A stretch of 58,609 nucleotides of DNA from Bacillaceae bacterium Marseille-Q3522. GTDB lineage: Bacteria > Bacillota > Bacilli > Bacillales > Cytobacillaceae. The position numbers and the translations under genes were made by a program. Shown one piece after another: positions 10,162-18,186 of this stretch (its first letter is position 1; each line of letters starts with the position of its first letter). The stretch is from contig JAGKQJ010000006.1 in assembly GCA_017898095.1 (NCBI GenBank), positions 1-58,609 of the forward strand, in the 5' to 3' direction. A model generated the notes under the pieces. It did not search any database, had not been told where the DNA came from, and saw only the letters and a program-made list of their open reading frames with translations.

Positions 10162-12236
10162 ATTTTCATATCCACTCCATGATAAGCCTTTAGAGGATCC
10201 GCTTGCACAGCCTGTGCTGCCGGACCTGATTCCTCCTGCAATTCTGAAAATTGCACGGACGATAATGTATAACGCAATCTGGATAAATTTTCCTTTAACA
10301 TTGCTAAAAAAGGCAATGCCTGTCGTTTCAATTCGTGATCATGATTCATGATCTGCAAATTGATCACCCGATTTTGCACTTGCATATCAATTACCGTTTC
10401 TTTTAATCGTTCCAGCTGCAAGTAAAAGATAACACGGCAATAATTCGGATCAATTTTGCCATTTTCCAGCTTACGACCGCTCCATTGCATCGAAACGTCT
10501 ATCGTTTTTTTCCAAAAACGAAATGGGATTTGATAAACAAAATGCTGTATCGGTCCAGCTTCTTGTGATAATATTTGATAGCCGGTAATTTTATGCAGTA
10601 AATGTTCGGCGTTTTCTTTGCCTGCCGGTGAAGGACTGTCCTTTATATATTGCATAAGCAGCGATTTCAGATTATCTGTAGTCAGCTTTCCATTTATATC
10701 AGTATTTTGCTCCAGAGAAAGTTGCAAATGGTAATCATACGACATTCCTAATTTCTGCAATATCATTTTCAGTTGTTTGCTTATTTGCATCGGCTGTTCA
10801 AGTTGTTCTTTTTCCATACTAATTATTTCTGTAAAAAGAGGGAACCACTTTTTCTCCCCTAAATCCTTTAGATTTTCCAATCGGTACATGAGGCTGCTTT
10901 GATTCTCTATCTTATTTTTTATAAAAGGCAGAATCTCTTTCATAAGCACGTCATCAGGATTTTCTTGAACCTGGAGAAAGGCAGCTATTGCCGATTTTAT
11001 GAGCGAAATTATTTGCTTGTCTGATAATGTCCTGCCATAATGAGCATATAGTTCGCTTATTATCACTTTCCAAGTGTTTTGTAAATGAACAGGAACCTGA
11101 CGTTCCGTTTCTTGTGCTTGTAAACTTGATTCCCCTTTGACAGGGTGCACCGGAGCTTTACGACTGCTTAATAATGATTTCATAGCAGGTACCGGGTCTT
11201 GTTGTTGTTGCCCTGATAAAACCTGTATAACAGTGCGCAAAGTTTTTTCCGCCTGAAGAAGTACAGGTTCTTTTTTTGCTGCGGTTTCGAAGTTTTTTAG
11301 TACCGGTATACTGTTTCTTATAATGGGAGAGTCTCCTCCTTCCTGTTCGAGCAAACGAATAAAAAGAGGAAGAAATCCGCGAATGATTTTTTCCTTATCT
11401 GAAGATAAAATTGTTTCCATCAATGCAGATAAATCTTTGACAGCCGGATAGTGATTATGATCATTTATGTACGTTCTTAGCTGTTTCCAGACATTGATTT
11501 CTGTATCAGCGCGTTTTAGTATGCCAAGTTCTTTTAAAAGCGCAAAAGCAGTGTCATCCTTGTTCAATATCCAATCTTTTAAAACTTCTTTGAGAGCGAT
11601 CTCAACTGCTTTTTCTTCCCCGGTAACAGTCAATTCAGATAATAAATGAAGTAATTGATTACCGCTGTGATTAAGCGTTTCTTGTTTTAAGATATTTTGC
11701 AGCTTGTCCATAAGCATGGGCAGTGATTCACCTTTTTGTACTGCAAAAAGTGCTTTATAGACATGTTCATGAAAAGGCAGTTTCGCTTCCAACATCGTTT
11801 TGATTGTTTCAAGACTGCGGTGGCGGTCAATTGATGCTGTTAGCCATTTCGAAGCTGATGAAAGGTTCTCTTTTGAAATCAGGAAATTATTCTTAAGGAG
11901 TAAACGAACAAGGGCAATATTTTCTTTTTCAATTGGTAAATCCAACAGTTCTGCCGCTTTGCCATTATTATCGCCAATTATATCAATCACTTTTAAATAA
12001 AGCTGGCCCTGATTGTCCTGTACCTGAAACCAGTATCGGGACGCCAGTGTTACCGGTGCTTCCAGCTTGGCAAGTATTTTATGTGCTCCTACTTGCACTT
12101 CTGCCTGCTGGTTCGAAAATAATTTTGTTATTTTCCCAGTTAGAAGCTGGCCGTTTCGCAAGAAAGCAGTGTTAGTTTCCCCATGCGCCGGAAGCTCCTT
12201 TTTTAGGATTTGATTGATGATTTGCGCGAGAATCAT
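10158..12236 (-). CDS. ylqG: YlqG-like protein with a FliK-type C-terminal domain
   Basis: This is a 692-residue, poorly conserved cytoplasmic protein with no signal peptide or membrane segment. The middle is rich in leucine, glutamine and lysine. The last 150 residues (from about HFVYQIPFRFWKKTIDVSM to the end) resemble the flagellar hook-length control (FliK C-terminal) fold. Position, directly after rnhB (start codon adjacent to the rnhB stop region) and coupled to ylqH, matches B. subtilis ylqG. As I recall, the B. subtilis protein is shorter, so the middle may be expanded. Function unknown. A FliK-like plus FlhB-like pair suggests an interaction module, but this is inference. Confidence 0.75.
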   Translation of the reverse strand: MILAQIINQILKKELPAHGETNTAFLRNGQLLTGKITKLFSNQQAEVQVGAHKILAKLEAPVTLASRYWFQVQDNQGQLYLKVIDIIGDNNGKAAELLDLPIEKENIALVRLLLKNNFLISKENLSSASKWLTASIDRHRSLETIKTMLEAKLPFHEHVYKALFAVQKGESLPMLMDKLQNILKQETLNHSGNQLLHLLSELTVTGEEKAVEIALKEVLKDWILNKDDTAFALLKELGILKRADTEINVWKQLRTYINDHNHYPAVKDLSALMETILSSDKEKIIRGFLPLFIRLLEQEGGDSPIIRNSIPVLKNFETAAKKEPVLLQAEKTLRTVIQVLSGQQQQDPVPAMKSLLSSRKAPVHPVKGESSLQAQETERQVPVHLQNTWKVIISELYAHYGRTLSDKQIISLIKSAIAAFLQVQENPDDVLMKEILPFIKNKIENQSSLMYRLENLKDLGEKKWFPLFTEIISMEKEQLEQPMQISKQLKMILQKLGMSYDYHLQLSLEQNTDINGKLTTDNLKSLLMQYIKDSPSPAGKENAEHLLHKITGYQILSQEAGPIQHFVYQIPFRFWKKTIDVSMQWSGRKLENGKIDPNYCRVIFYLQLERLKETVIDMQVQNRVINLQIMNHDHELKRQALPFLAMLKENLSRLRYTLSSVQFSELQEESGPAAQAVQADPLKAYHGVDMKI

Positions 12237-13028
12237 TTATTGTCTACCTTCTTCATGCTCCGCTTCCCACTCTTTAACAGGTGCGAAGCTTTTTCGGTGA
12301 TAAGGAGTAATGCCATATGTAGCAATTGCTGTTAAATGTTCTTTTGTTCCATACCCCATATTTCTTTCAAACCCATATTGCGGATATTCTTCGGCAAGGT
12401 TTTTCATCAGACGGTCTCTTGTCACTTTTGCAATAATCGAAGCAGCTGCAATCGATATGCTCTTGCTGTCCCCTTTAATAATTGCTTCAAATGGATAAGG
12501 AGTTTCCAGCTTCACTGCATCAATTAATAAATAATCAGGATGTATACCAAGCTGTGCTACTGCTGAAAGCATTGCTTTCTTGGAAGCCTGATAAATATTA
12601 ATTTGATCAATTTCTTTAGCCGTGATGATTCCAACCTGTACTGCAATAGCCTGTTCAGAGATTTGCTTGTAGAAGACTTCTCTTTTTTGCTCCGACAACT
12701 TTTTCGAATCATCTATTCCCGGAAGGTAAAAGGTTTCCGGCAGTATTACTGCTGCAGCAATTACCGGGCCGGCAAGTGGCCCTCTTCCTACTTCATCAAT
12801 TCCGGCAATGAGCGAAAATCCTTGTTTTCTGATTTTTTCTTCGAAACGGCTCATTTCCTTAAATTTTATTTGCTCCTCCAAGTCCTTCTTATATCTGTGT
12901 TCCCATTTTGACAGTAACTGCAGGACGCCTTTCCGTTTGTCATTTTTTAATTTCCGAAATAACGGATCCTGCGGATCTTTGATACCTTGGAGTCTCGCTT
13001 CAATATCTTTTATTGTCAGCTCTGTCAT
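12237..13028 (-). CDS. rnhB: Ribonuclease HII
   Basis: RNase HII removes single ribonucleotides and RNA-DNA hybrids from chromosomal DNA. The catalytic Asp-Glu pair is Asp78-Glu79 in [13 protein letters not shown], followed by [11 protein letters not shown] and the third aspartate in [10 protein letters not shown]. The extension of about 70 residues ahead of the catalytic core is normal for Bacillus RNase HII. The 263-residue protein starts after AAGGAGCG. It follows rbgA at 79 bp and runs straight into ylqG. Confidence 0.97.
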   Translation of the reverse strand: MTELTIKDIEARLQGIKDPQDPLFRKLKNDKRKGVLQLLSKWEHRYKKDLEEQIKFKEMSRFEEKIRKQGFSLIAGIDEVGRGPLAGPVIAAAVILPETFYLPGIDDSKKLSEQKREVFYKQISEQAIAVQVGIITAKEIDQINIYQASKKAMLSAVAQLGIHPDYLLIDAVKLETPYPFEAIIKGDSKSISIAAASIIAKVTRDRLMKNLAEEYPQYGFERNMGYGTKEHLTAIATYGITPYHRKSFAPVKEWEAEHEEGRQ

Positions 13029-13107
13029 TGAAAATCGACGCTCCTTTTTCTATCTACTTATGTATATCGGAAAAATGATCATAATTTTTAATGTGGAATG
13101 AAAAGTG

Positions 13108-13956
13108 TTATGCATCGGGGTGTTCGAAGGAAAGACGGCCAAATTTTTCTGTGCGAATGTCTCTGATAATAAGCTCGGCAACTTTATCATAATCAATTTC
13201 TCCGCCACCTGTTAAACATCCCCTCCGCTTGCCGATTGCGTCAAACCATTCTACGATCCCCTCAGGAAACTCTGCAAGCTCATAACGCTCCTTCAGTCGC
13301 TGTGGATATGAATGATAAAGAAATTGTAGTGCGTAAACGGCAACATCGTGGAGATTAACAATCGTATCCTTTATTGCGCCGGTAACAGCAAGCTTCAAGC
13401 CAACCTCTTCGTCTTCAAATTTTGGCCAAAGAATCCCTGGGGTGTCTAAAAGTTCGAGTTTCTTTCCGACTTTTATCCATTGCTGTGCTTTTGTTACGCC
13501 GGGAACATTACCAGTTTTTGCAATATTTCTTTTTGCAAGACGATTTATCAACGTTGATTTCCCTACATTTGGAATACCAAGGATCATCGCTCTGATTGCT
13601 CTTGGTTTCATTCCTTTTGCTTTTTGCCGGGCGATTTTTTCTGATAATATTTTTTCCGTTGCAGCTGTTATTTCTTTTAATCCTGTTCCTGACTGAGAAT
13701 TAATCGCAAGAGCATCTATGTTTTGCTTTTTTAAGTATGTAATCCACTCGGTAGTCACGTTAGGATCAGCCATATCTGCCTTATTTAATAAAACCAGCCG
13801 CGGTTTTTGCCGGATAATTTCATCGATCATCGGATTTCGTGAAGATTGCGGAATCCTTGCATCCGTTAATTCAAAAATGATATCTACAAGTTTCAGTTTT
13901 TCTGTTACTTGCCGGCGTGCTTTCGCCATATGCCCAGGAAACCACTGTATTGTCAA
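13108..13956 (-). CDS. rbgA: Ribosome biogenesis GTPase RbgA (YlqF)
   Basis: RbgA is an essential GTPase for a late step of 50S subunit assembly. It is a circularly permuted GTPase: G4 (LLNKADMAD) comes first, then G1 ([14 protein letters not shown]) and G3 ([12 protein letters not shown]). The chosen start is TTG at 13956, spaced from GAGGTGGG, giving 282 residues and the family N-terminus [14 protein letters not shown]. An upstream TTG at 13977 would add seven residues but has no better binding site. It follows lepB by 28 bp. Confidence 0.95.
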   Translation of the reverse strand: MTIQWFPGHMAKARRQVTEKLKLVDIIFELTDARIPQSSRNPMIDEIIRQKPRLVLLNKADMADPNVTTEWITYLKKQNIDALAINSQSGTGLKEITAATEKILSEKIARQKAKGMKPRAIRAMILGIPNVGKSTLINRLAKRNIAKTGNVPGVTKAQQWIKVGKKLELLDTPGILWPKFEDEEVGLKLAVTGAIKDTIVNLHDVAVYALQFLYHSYPQRLKERYELAEFPEGIVEWFDAIGKRRGCLTGGGEIDYDKVAELIIRDIRTEKFGRLSFEHPDA

Positions 13957-13984
13957 TTTTTCCCACCTCTGTTCCAATGTTGCT

Positions 13985-14536
13985 TTATTTCACTATTTTT
14001 ATATCTTCCAATGGCCAATAAACTAAATTCGTATTTCCCAATACTTTTTCCATTGGAATCGTACCGATATGGCGGCTGTCTTTACTGGAACGTCTGTTAT
14101 CGCCCATTACAAATAATTGACCCTCCGGTACCGTATCTTGACCAATTATTTCCTTCAATGTAAAAGGTTCTGTAAGCGGTCCATCGATCACTTGCTGTTT
14201 AAATTCATCTAAATATGGTTCTTCATACGGCTTCCCATTTACATAGAGGATATCGTCTTTATATTCAATTTTTTCGCCGGGAAGGCCAATGACTCTTTTT
14301 ATGTAGTCTTTATTTTCTGGTGCATGAAAAACAATAATATCAAAGCGCTTCGGTTTTCCGATTTTATAGCTTATTTTATTTACTATCATCCGGTCTTGAT
14401 TATGTAAAGTAGGCATCATCGATAATCCGTCCACCACGATTGGTGCGAATAAAAAATAGCGAATAATTGCAGCAAGTAAAACAGCAATTGCCAAGGCTTT
14501 AAACCATTCCCATATTTCATTTTTCTTTCTAGCCAT
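13985..14536 (-). CDS. lepB: Type I signal peptidase
   Basis: Signal peptidase I cleaves Sec and Tat signal peptides at the outer face of the membrane. One N-terminal membrane anchor spans about residues 12-31. The catalytic serine is Ser39 ([11 protein letters not shown]) and the general-base lysine is Lys80 ([12 protein letters not shown]). The conserved [14 protein letters not shown] box is complete. At 183 residues it is a short SipS-type enzyme. It is the first gene of lepB-rbgA-rnhB-ylqG-ylqH; the upstream gap is filled by repeats, so its promoter is hard to place. Confidence 0.96.
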   Translation of the reverse strand: MARKKNEIWEWFKALAIAVLLAAIIRYFLFAPIVVDGLSMMPTLHNQDRMIVNKISYKIGKPKRFDIIVFHAPENKDYIKRVIGLPGEKIEYKDDILYVNGKPYEEPYLDEFKQQVIDGPLTEPFTLKEIIGQDTVPEGQLFVMGDNRRSSKDSRHIGTIPMEKVLGNTNLVYWPLEDIKIVK

Positions 14537-14639
14537 TTTATCTCCACCATTCTATAATTACGTGTTCCACTTTATCTTTTTGAAAACATCCCTTCTTAGT
14601 TTACCTCTTTTTGATGAGATTTACTATAACAGAGGGCGA

Positions 14640-14815
14640 AAGTCAGAGGTAGGAAGTCGGAGGTCGGAAAAAATCAATTAAAACCCGCTTTGCGAGTTTT
14701 TTCAAGTCTCACCTACCGCCTGTACAGATGTCAGAAGTCAGAGGTCAGAAAAATCTTTTGCAACCCACATGCGGGTTTTTCTTATCCGACTTCTGACCTC
14801 TGATCTTCTGTTTGC
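14640..14815. repeat. Two hairpin repeats upstream of lepB
   Basis: The second hairpin pairs TCAGAGGTCAGAA (14738-14750) with TTCTGACCTCTGA (14791-14803), a perfect 13-bp stem. It encloses AACCC...GGGTT followed by T-runs. The first (14643-14718) is a diverged copy with a GGTAGG/CCTACC stem and CCCGC..GCGAG inside. Such stretches are typical dispersed intergenic palindromes of Bacillaceae. No gene is present. Confidence 0.7.
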
Positions 14816-14831
14816 CCCTCCGCTTTTCTTT

Positions 14832-15205
14832 GTCCAGCTCCGGCCGCTAAACCGTACGGCTGTTTCGGCATTTGTATCGAAGGCAAAGTGCGCCTTCGAT
14901 TCAAATGCCTCCAACATCCTATCGGTTTGACCAAGCGCCCTCCGTTTTTCTTTTTGTCCAGCTCCGGTGGGTAGCCGCTCGAGGTCTTAAGTCAAGCAAC
15001 CATAAAGTCATAAAGCGGACTTTATGGTTGCTCGTCTTAAGCTTGTCGCGGCTAAGCAACCCACCTCCGCTTTTCTTTTTGTCCAGCTCCGGTGGGTAGC
15101 CGCTCGAGGTCTTAAGTCAAGCAACCATAAAGTCATAAAGCGGACTTTATGGTTGCTCGTCTTAAGCTTGTCGCGGCTAAGCAACCCACCTCCGCTTTTC
15201 TTTTT
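14832..15205. repeat. Three palindromic repeat units between rplS and lepB
   Basis: Unit 14832-14955 (124 bp) is type C: it has the GTCCAGCTCCGG and CGCCCTCCG end caps but a different interior, with AAACCG/CGGTTT and an imperfect GAAGGC-centred stem. Units 14956-15080 and 15081-15205 are two identical-looking 125-bp copies of type B, with inner arms AGCAACCATAAAGTC/GACTTTATGGTTGCT (perfect, 15 bp). The orientation is opposite to the 5.3 kb array. The region has no coding content; frames across it are artefacts of the repeat. Confidence 0.9.
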
Positions 15206-15208
15206 AGA

Positions 15209-15245
15209 TAAAAAAAAAGCTTGGCTGCCAAGCTTTTTTTTTATT
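15209..15245 (-). terminator. Intrinsic terminator of rplS
   Basis: AAGCTTGG and CCAAGCTT form an 8-bp stem with a CTG loop. A-runs and T-runs flank it on both sides, so it can work in either direction. It lies just after the rplS stop. Confidence 0.85.
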
Positions 15246-15251
15246 TTATTA

Positions 15252-15596
15252 TTATCGGATTTCTTTAATACGAGCTTTTTTCCCGCGTAAGTTACGTAGG
15301 TAATAAAGTTTCGCACGGCGAACTTTACCGCGGCGAATTACTTCAAGCTTCGCAATTTTTGGTGTATGAACCGGGAATGTACGCTCAACGCCAACTCCGT
15401 AAGAAATTTTACGAACCGTAAAAGTTTCACTAACCCCGACACCACGACGCTTAATGACAACACCTTCAAATACCTGAATACGTTCGCGTGTACCTTCGAT
15501 TACTTTAACGTGAACACGGACGGTATCACCAGGGCGGAACGCAGGAATATCTGAACGAAGTTGTTCTTTCGTAATATCTTGAATGATATGATGCAT
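15252..15596 (-). CDS. rplS: 50S ribosomal protein L19
   Basis: L19 sits at the interface of the 30S and 50S subunits. The ATG at 15596, preceded by AAGGAGTTG, gives 114 residues beginning [37 protein letters not shown] and [20 protein letters not shown] are diagnostic. It ends in a normal [10 protein letters not shown] tail. It follows trmD but has its own promoter and probable leader, and is closed by its own terminator. Confidence 0.98.
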   Translation of the reverse strand: MHHIIQDITKEQLRSDIPAFRPGDTVRVHVKVIEGTRERIQVFEGVVIKRRGVGVSETFTVRKISYGVGVERTFPVHTPKIAKLEVIRRGKVRRAKLYYLRNLRGKKARIKEIR

Positions 15597-15690
15597 CGTT
15601 TTCAACTCCTTCCAACAAACGCTCTTGCAGCTATTGCTTTTGCAGCGGAACATCGTTATCAGACACGGGCTATAATTCTACCCGAGTCAC
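15597..15690 (-). ncRNA. Probable L19 leader (rplS autoregulatory 5' UTR)
   Basis: The transcript from the promoter at 15698-15726 would carry a leader of about 90 nt. It contains a CGGG...CCCG hairpin and then TTCCGCTGCAAAAGC and AGCTGCAAGAG. These resemble the Bacillus L19 leader motif as I remember it (Rfam L19_leader). A covariance-model search is needed to confirm. Confidence 0.5.
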
Positions 15691-15697
15691 AAAAAGT

Positions 15698-15726
15698 ATC
15701 ATAACATAAAAAAAACCGGACATCAA
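15698..15726 (-). promoter_or_regulatory. Probable sigma-A promoter of rplS
   Basis: On the minus strand TTGATG (15721-15726) and TATGAT (15698-15703) are separated by exactly 17 bp. The -35 box overlaps the trmD stop codon, so rplS can be transcribed separately from trmD. Confidence 0.6.
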
Positions 15727-16472
15727 TATCTTTCCCTTTGATTTTCTATTTCAAGCAGCCAGCTTTTTTGTTCTTCTGTCACCGCATATTTTTTTAAGAG
15801 ATCAGGGCGGCGTAAATATGTTCTTTTTAACGACTCTTTAGCTCTCCATTCTTCGATTTGGCGATGATTCCCGGATAAAAGCACAGATGGGACTTGCATT
15901 CCTCTAAAGTCTGCCGGCCGTGTATAATGAGGGTGCTCTAATAATCCGGTACTAAAAGAATCGTTCTGATGGGAAGATTCGTTTCCTAATACATTTGGGA
16001 GTAAGCGTACAATGCTATCCACGATCACCATCGCGGCGAGTTCCCCGCCTGTTAGAACATAATCACCGATTGAGATCTCATCGGTAACAATGTAATTGCG
16101 AATTCTTTCGTCGTACCCCTCATAATGACCGCAAATAAAAATAAGGTGCTTCTCATCAGCCAATTCTTCCGCCCTTTTCTGCTGAAATTGTTCACCCTGG
16201 GGACAAAGGAGAATAACACGGGGATGCTCTGTATTACTTTTTTTCTTTAGCGCAGCAACTGCATCAAATATAGGCTGCGGCTTTAGCACCATTCCCGCTC
16301 CCCCTCCATACGGATAATCATCTACCGATTGGTGCTTATCGTCAGAAAAATCTCTGAAATTTGTAATTTCATATTGAACAGCACCTTTCTCTTGTGCTTT
16401 TTTTAATATAGACTGAGAAAAAACGCCTTCAAACATTTCCGGAAACAAAGATAAAATATCAATTTTCATCAT
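15723..16472 (-). CDS. trmD: tRNA (guanine-37-N1) methyltransferase TrmD
   Basis: TrmD methylates G37 next to the anticodon to prevent frameshifting. It is a knotted SPOUT enzyme of 249 residues. The SAM-binding knot is visible as [13 protein letters not shown] and [17 protein letters not shown]. The [19 protein letters not shown] block and C-terminal tRNA-binding helices ([18 protein letters not shown]) follow. The start overlaps the rimM stop (ATGATGA), so translation is probably coupled to rimM; the first of the two ATGs is better spaced from GGAAGG. Confidence 0.97.
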   Translation of the reverse strand: MMKIDILSLFPEMFEGVFSQSILKKAQEKGAVQYEITNFRDFSDDKHQSVDDYPYGGGAGMVLKPQPIFDAVAALKKKSNTEHPRVILLCPQGEQFQQKRAEELADEKHLIFICGHYEGYDERIRNYIVTDEISIGDYVLTGGELAAMVIVDSIVRLLPNVLGNESSHQNDSFSTGLLEHPHYTRPADFRGMQVPSVLLSGNHRQIEEWRAKESLKRTYLRRPDLLKKYAVTEEQKSWLLEIENQRERY

Positions 16473-16987
16473 GATAAAAGGCCTTCCATCTCTTCAATCA
16501 TAATACGCTTTTCTTTTATATTTACTTCCTTTACGATTTCCTTAATGTAAGGAATTAAAATATCTTTTTCCCCATCAGCCTTTACAACCCAAACATCATT
16601 TGCACCGGGGGTCAAAATTTCGCTTATTTTGCCGATTTCTTTCCCGTTTGTTGTCATGACCATACAACCAATAATTTCATGAAAATAATATTCATGTTCC
16701 GCCAGTTCTGCCTGTTGAGATTCCGGAATTCTCAATATTCCGCCTTTCCATTCTTCAACCTCGTTTATGCTTTCATAACCATCGAATGTTAATAAATCAA
16801 AAGATTTATGTGTACGGTGTGTCCGGACTGTTAACTCAAGAGGAGGATCAAGCGGCTTCATAAATAAGTAAAGTTTGTTTCCGGTCTTATAACGTTCATT
16901 TGGAAAATCCGTTTTTGAAATAACTCGGACTTCGCCTTTTACACCATGAGTATTGACAACTTTTCCAACATTATACCATTTTTCCAT
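16469..16987 (-). CDS. rimM: 16S rRNA processing protein RimM
   Basis: RimM binds ribosomal protein S19 and helps mature the 30S head. The N-terminal RimM domain begins [23 protein letters not shown]-barrel with YFHEIIGC and [11 protein letters not shown] follows. The ATG at 16987 sits nine bases after GAGGTG, giving 172 residues; the in-frame GTG at 16999 lies inside that binding site and is unlikely. It forms the ylqD-rimM-trmD stretch. Confidence 0.95.
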   Translation of the reverse strand: MEKWYNVGKVVNTHGVKGEVRVISKTDFPNERYKTGNKLYLFMKPLDPPLELTVRTHRTHKSFDLLTFDGYESINEVEEWKGGILRIPESQQAELAEHEYYFHEIIGCMVMTTNGKEIGKISEILTPGANDVWVVKADGEKDILIPYIKEIVKEVNIKEKRIMIEEMEGLLS

Positions 16988-17007
16988 ATAAGAATTCACC
17001 TCTATCT

Positions 17008-17394
17008 TTAGCGGATTTCGGTTATGATGCCGTCTGTAACAACAATCGTTCTTCCTTTATTAATATCATCCCAGTTATCGCCTTTTTTTATTTCTACAAT
17101 CGCCTGAACTTCCTTTTCTGTTATTTCACTGCCTAAAGGCAAGATATGTAGTTGTTCCTCTTGAAATTCAATGATGTTTATTTTTTCTAAACGAAGATTC
17201 ATTTCTTTTTCGAATTGCTTTAATATTTGCTTCTGCTGTAATTTATTCATTTTTTCTAATTTCTTTTGTTCAAAACGAAGCTGTTCATATTCTTTTTTGA
17301 ACTGATTTTTTTGTATAGAAAATTTTTCTTTAAGTTCTTGTTTGCTTTTAGAAGTTAATACTCGCTTAACAACGACAGATTGTAATATGTTCAT
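17008..17394 (-). CDS. ylqD: Conserved protein YlqD
   Basis: A 128-residue protein of the Bacillus YlqD family, the same length as in B. subtilis. It has an N-terminal strand ([12 protein letters not shown]) and a long charged heptad-rich segment (about residues 15-80) that should form a coiled coil. A small C-terminal domain ends [20 protein letters not shown]. No enzymatic motif is seen. Context between khpA and rimM suggests a ribosome-linked role, but function is unknown. GAGGTG precedes the start. Confidence 0.85.
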   Translation of the reverse strand: MNILQSVVVKRVLTSKSKQELKEKFSIQKNQFKKEYEQLRFEQKKLEKMNKLQQKQILKQFEKEMNLRLEKINIIEFQEEQLHILPLGSEITEKEVQAIVEIKKGDNWDDINKGRTIVVTDGIITEIR

Positions 17395-17412
17395 ATAGCA
17401 CCTCGCAAATCT

Positions 17413-17441
17413 TTAGAAAAAAAGGAGGGATTCCCCTCCTT
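17413..17441 (-). terminator. Intrinsic terminator after khpA
   Basis: AAGGAGGG (17422-17429) and CCCTCCTT (17434-17441) form an 8-bp stem with a 4-nt loop. On the minus strand a run of seven T follows. It lies between khpA and ylqD and would end or attenuate the rpsP-khpA transcript. Confidence 0.8.
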
Positions 17442-17444
17442 CTT

Positions 17445-17675
17445 TTACTCCTTTATTTCGAGATAGACTTTCTTTTTTTCTGATGAACCTGCTGCATATA
17501 TAACTGTTCGTATTGCTTTTGCAACACGTCCCTGCTTTCCAATTACTTTTCCCATGTCACTCTTGTTGACGGAAAGCTGGTAGATCATACGATTGTTTTC
17601 TTCATTAGCACTTACTTGAACATCTTCAGGAAAATCAACAAGGGATTTCACGATTGTTTCAATTAAGTCTTTCAT
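17445..17675 (-). CDS. khpA: RNA-binding protein KhpA (YlqC, KH domain)
   Basis: A 76-residue single KH-domain protein. The nucleic-acid-binding GxxG loop is GKQG in SDMGKVIGKQGRVAKAIRTV. In related Gram-positives KhpA pairs with KhpB (Jag) and affects cell-division and cell-length control. The start at 17675 is ten bases after the rpsP stop with a weak binding site, so translation is probably coupled to rpsP. The longer upstream frame overlaps rpsP and is rejected. Confidence 0.93.
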   Translation of the reverse strand: MKDLIETIVKSLVDFPEDVQVSANEENNRMIYQLSVNKSDMGKVIGKQGRVAKAIRTVIYAAGSSEKKKVYLEIKE

Positions 17676-17685
17676 CTGTTTCGTC

Positions 17686-17958
17686 TTACTTACCGTATTT
17701 GATATTGTGGAATTTTTCCATAATTCCTTGATTTGAGAAAAGGTTACGAACGGTATCCGATGGTTTCGCACCATTTTGCATCCATTTAAGAGCCAATTCC
17801 TCGTTGATATCAACCAAAGCCGGGTCTGTAAGCGGATTATACGTACCTACTGTTTCAATGAATCGTCCATCACGAGGAGAACGGGAATCTGCAACTACAA
17901 TACGATAAAAAGGAGACTTTTTCGCTCCCATACGTTTTAAACGAATTTTTACTGCCAT
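17686..17958 (-). CDS. rpsP: 30S ribosomal protein S16
   Basis: S16 is a small-subunit assembly protein. The ATG at 17958 follows CGGAGGTG and gives 90 residues beginning [41 protein letters not shown] and the [17 protein letters not shown] segment are diagnostic. It begins the rpsP-khpA unit, downstream of a probable promoter. Confidence 0.98.
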   Translation of the reverse strand: MAVKIRLKRMGAKKSPFYRIVVADSRSPRDGRFIETVGTYNPLTDPALVDINEELALKWMQNGAKPSDTVRNLFSNQGIMEKFHNIKYGK

Positions 17959-17996
17959 TATTATTAGCACCTCCGAATAGTTTCACACAAGATAGT

Positions 17997-18025
17997 ATAA
18001 TATCAATTATAAAATAGTTTGTAAA
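17997..18025 (-). promoter_or_regulatory. Probable promoter of rpsP-khpA
   Basis: On the minus strand TTTACA (18020-18025) and TATTAT (17997-18002) are spaced 17 bp; an overlapping TATACT (17994-17999) is a better -10 with a longer spacer. It lies between the palindromic repeat and the rpsP start. Confidence 0.45.
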
Positions 18026-18042
18026 GTCTTTTTTCTTGTCAG

Positions 18043-18184
18043 ATTGAAAAGCGAAGGCGGTTTGCTCAGCCGGGACAAGCTTAAGACGGACATATATAAA
18101 GTCCGCTTTTTGACTTTATATATGTCTGGCTTAAGACCTCGAGCCGATAGCGCCCGCAGCCGGACAGATCGAAAAGCGGAGGCG
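18043..18184. repeat. Single palindromic repeat unit between ffh and rpsP, plus a partial cap
   Basis: One unit lies at about 18043-18167. Its inner arms GACATATATAAAGTC/GACTTTATATATGTC form a perfect 15-bp stem. The outer arms do not match each other: the left side reads GGCGGTTTGCTCAGCC as in the type D units, the right side GCCGATAGCGCC as in type A. A second cap (TCGAAAAGCGGAGGCG, 18169-18184) starts and breaks off at the ffh stop codon. The unit separates ffh from the rpsP promoter. Confidence 0.85.
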
Positions 18185-18186
18185 AA

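Noticed and set aside
14872-15316. Open frames across the 14.8-15.2 kb repeats
   Set aside because: Same repeat-derived peptides, running into rplS on the antisense side; not genes.
17676-17813. N-terminal extension of KhpA
   Set aside because: It overlaps rpsP in another frame; the inner start gives a complete KH domain.
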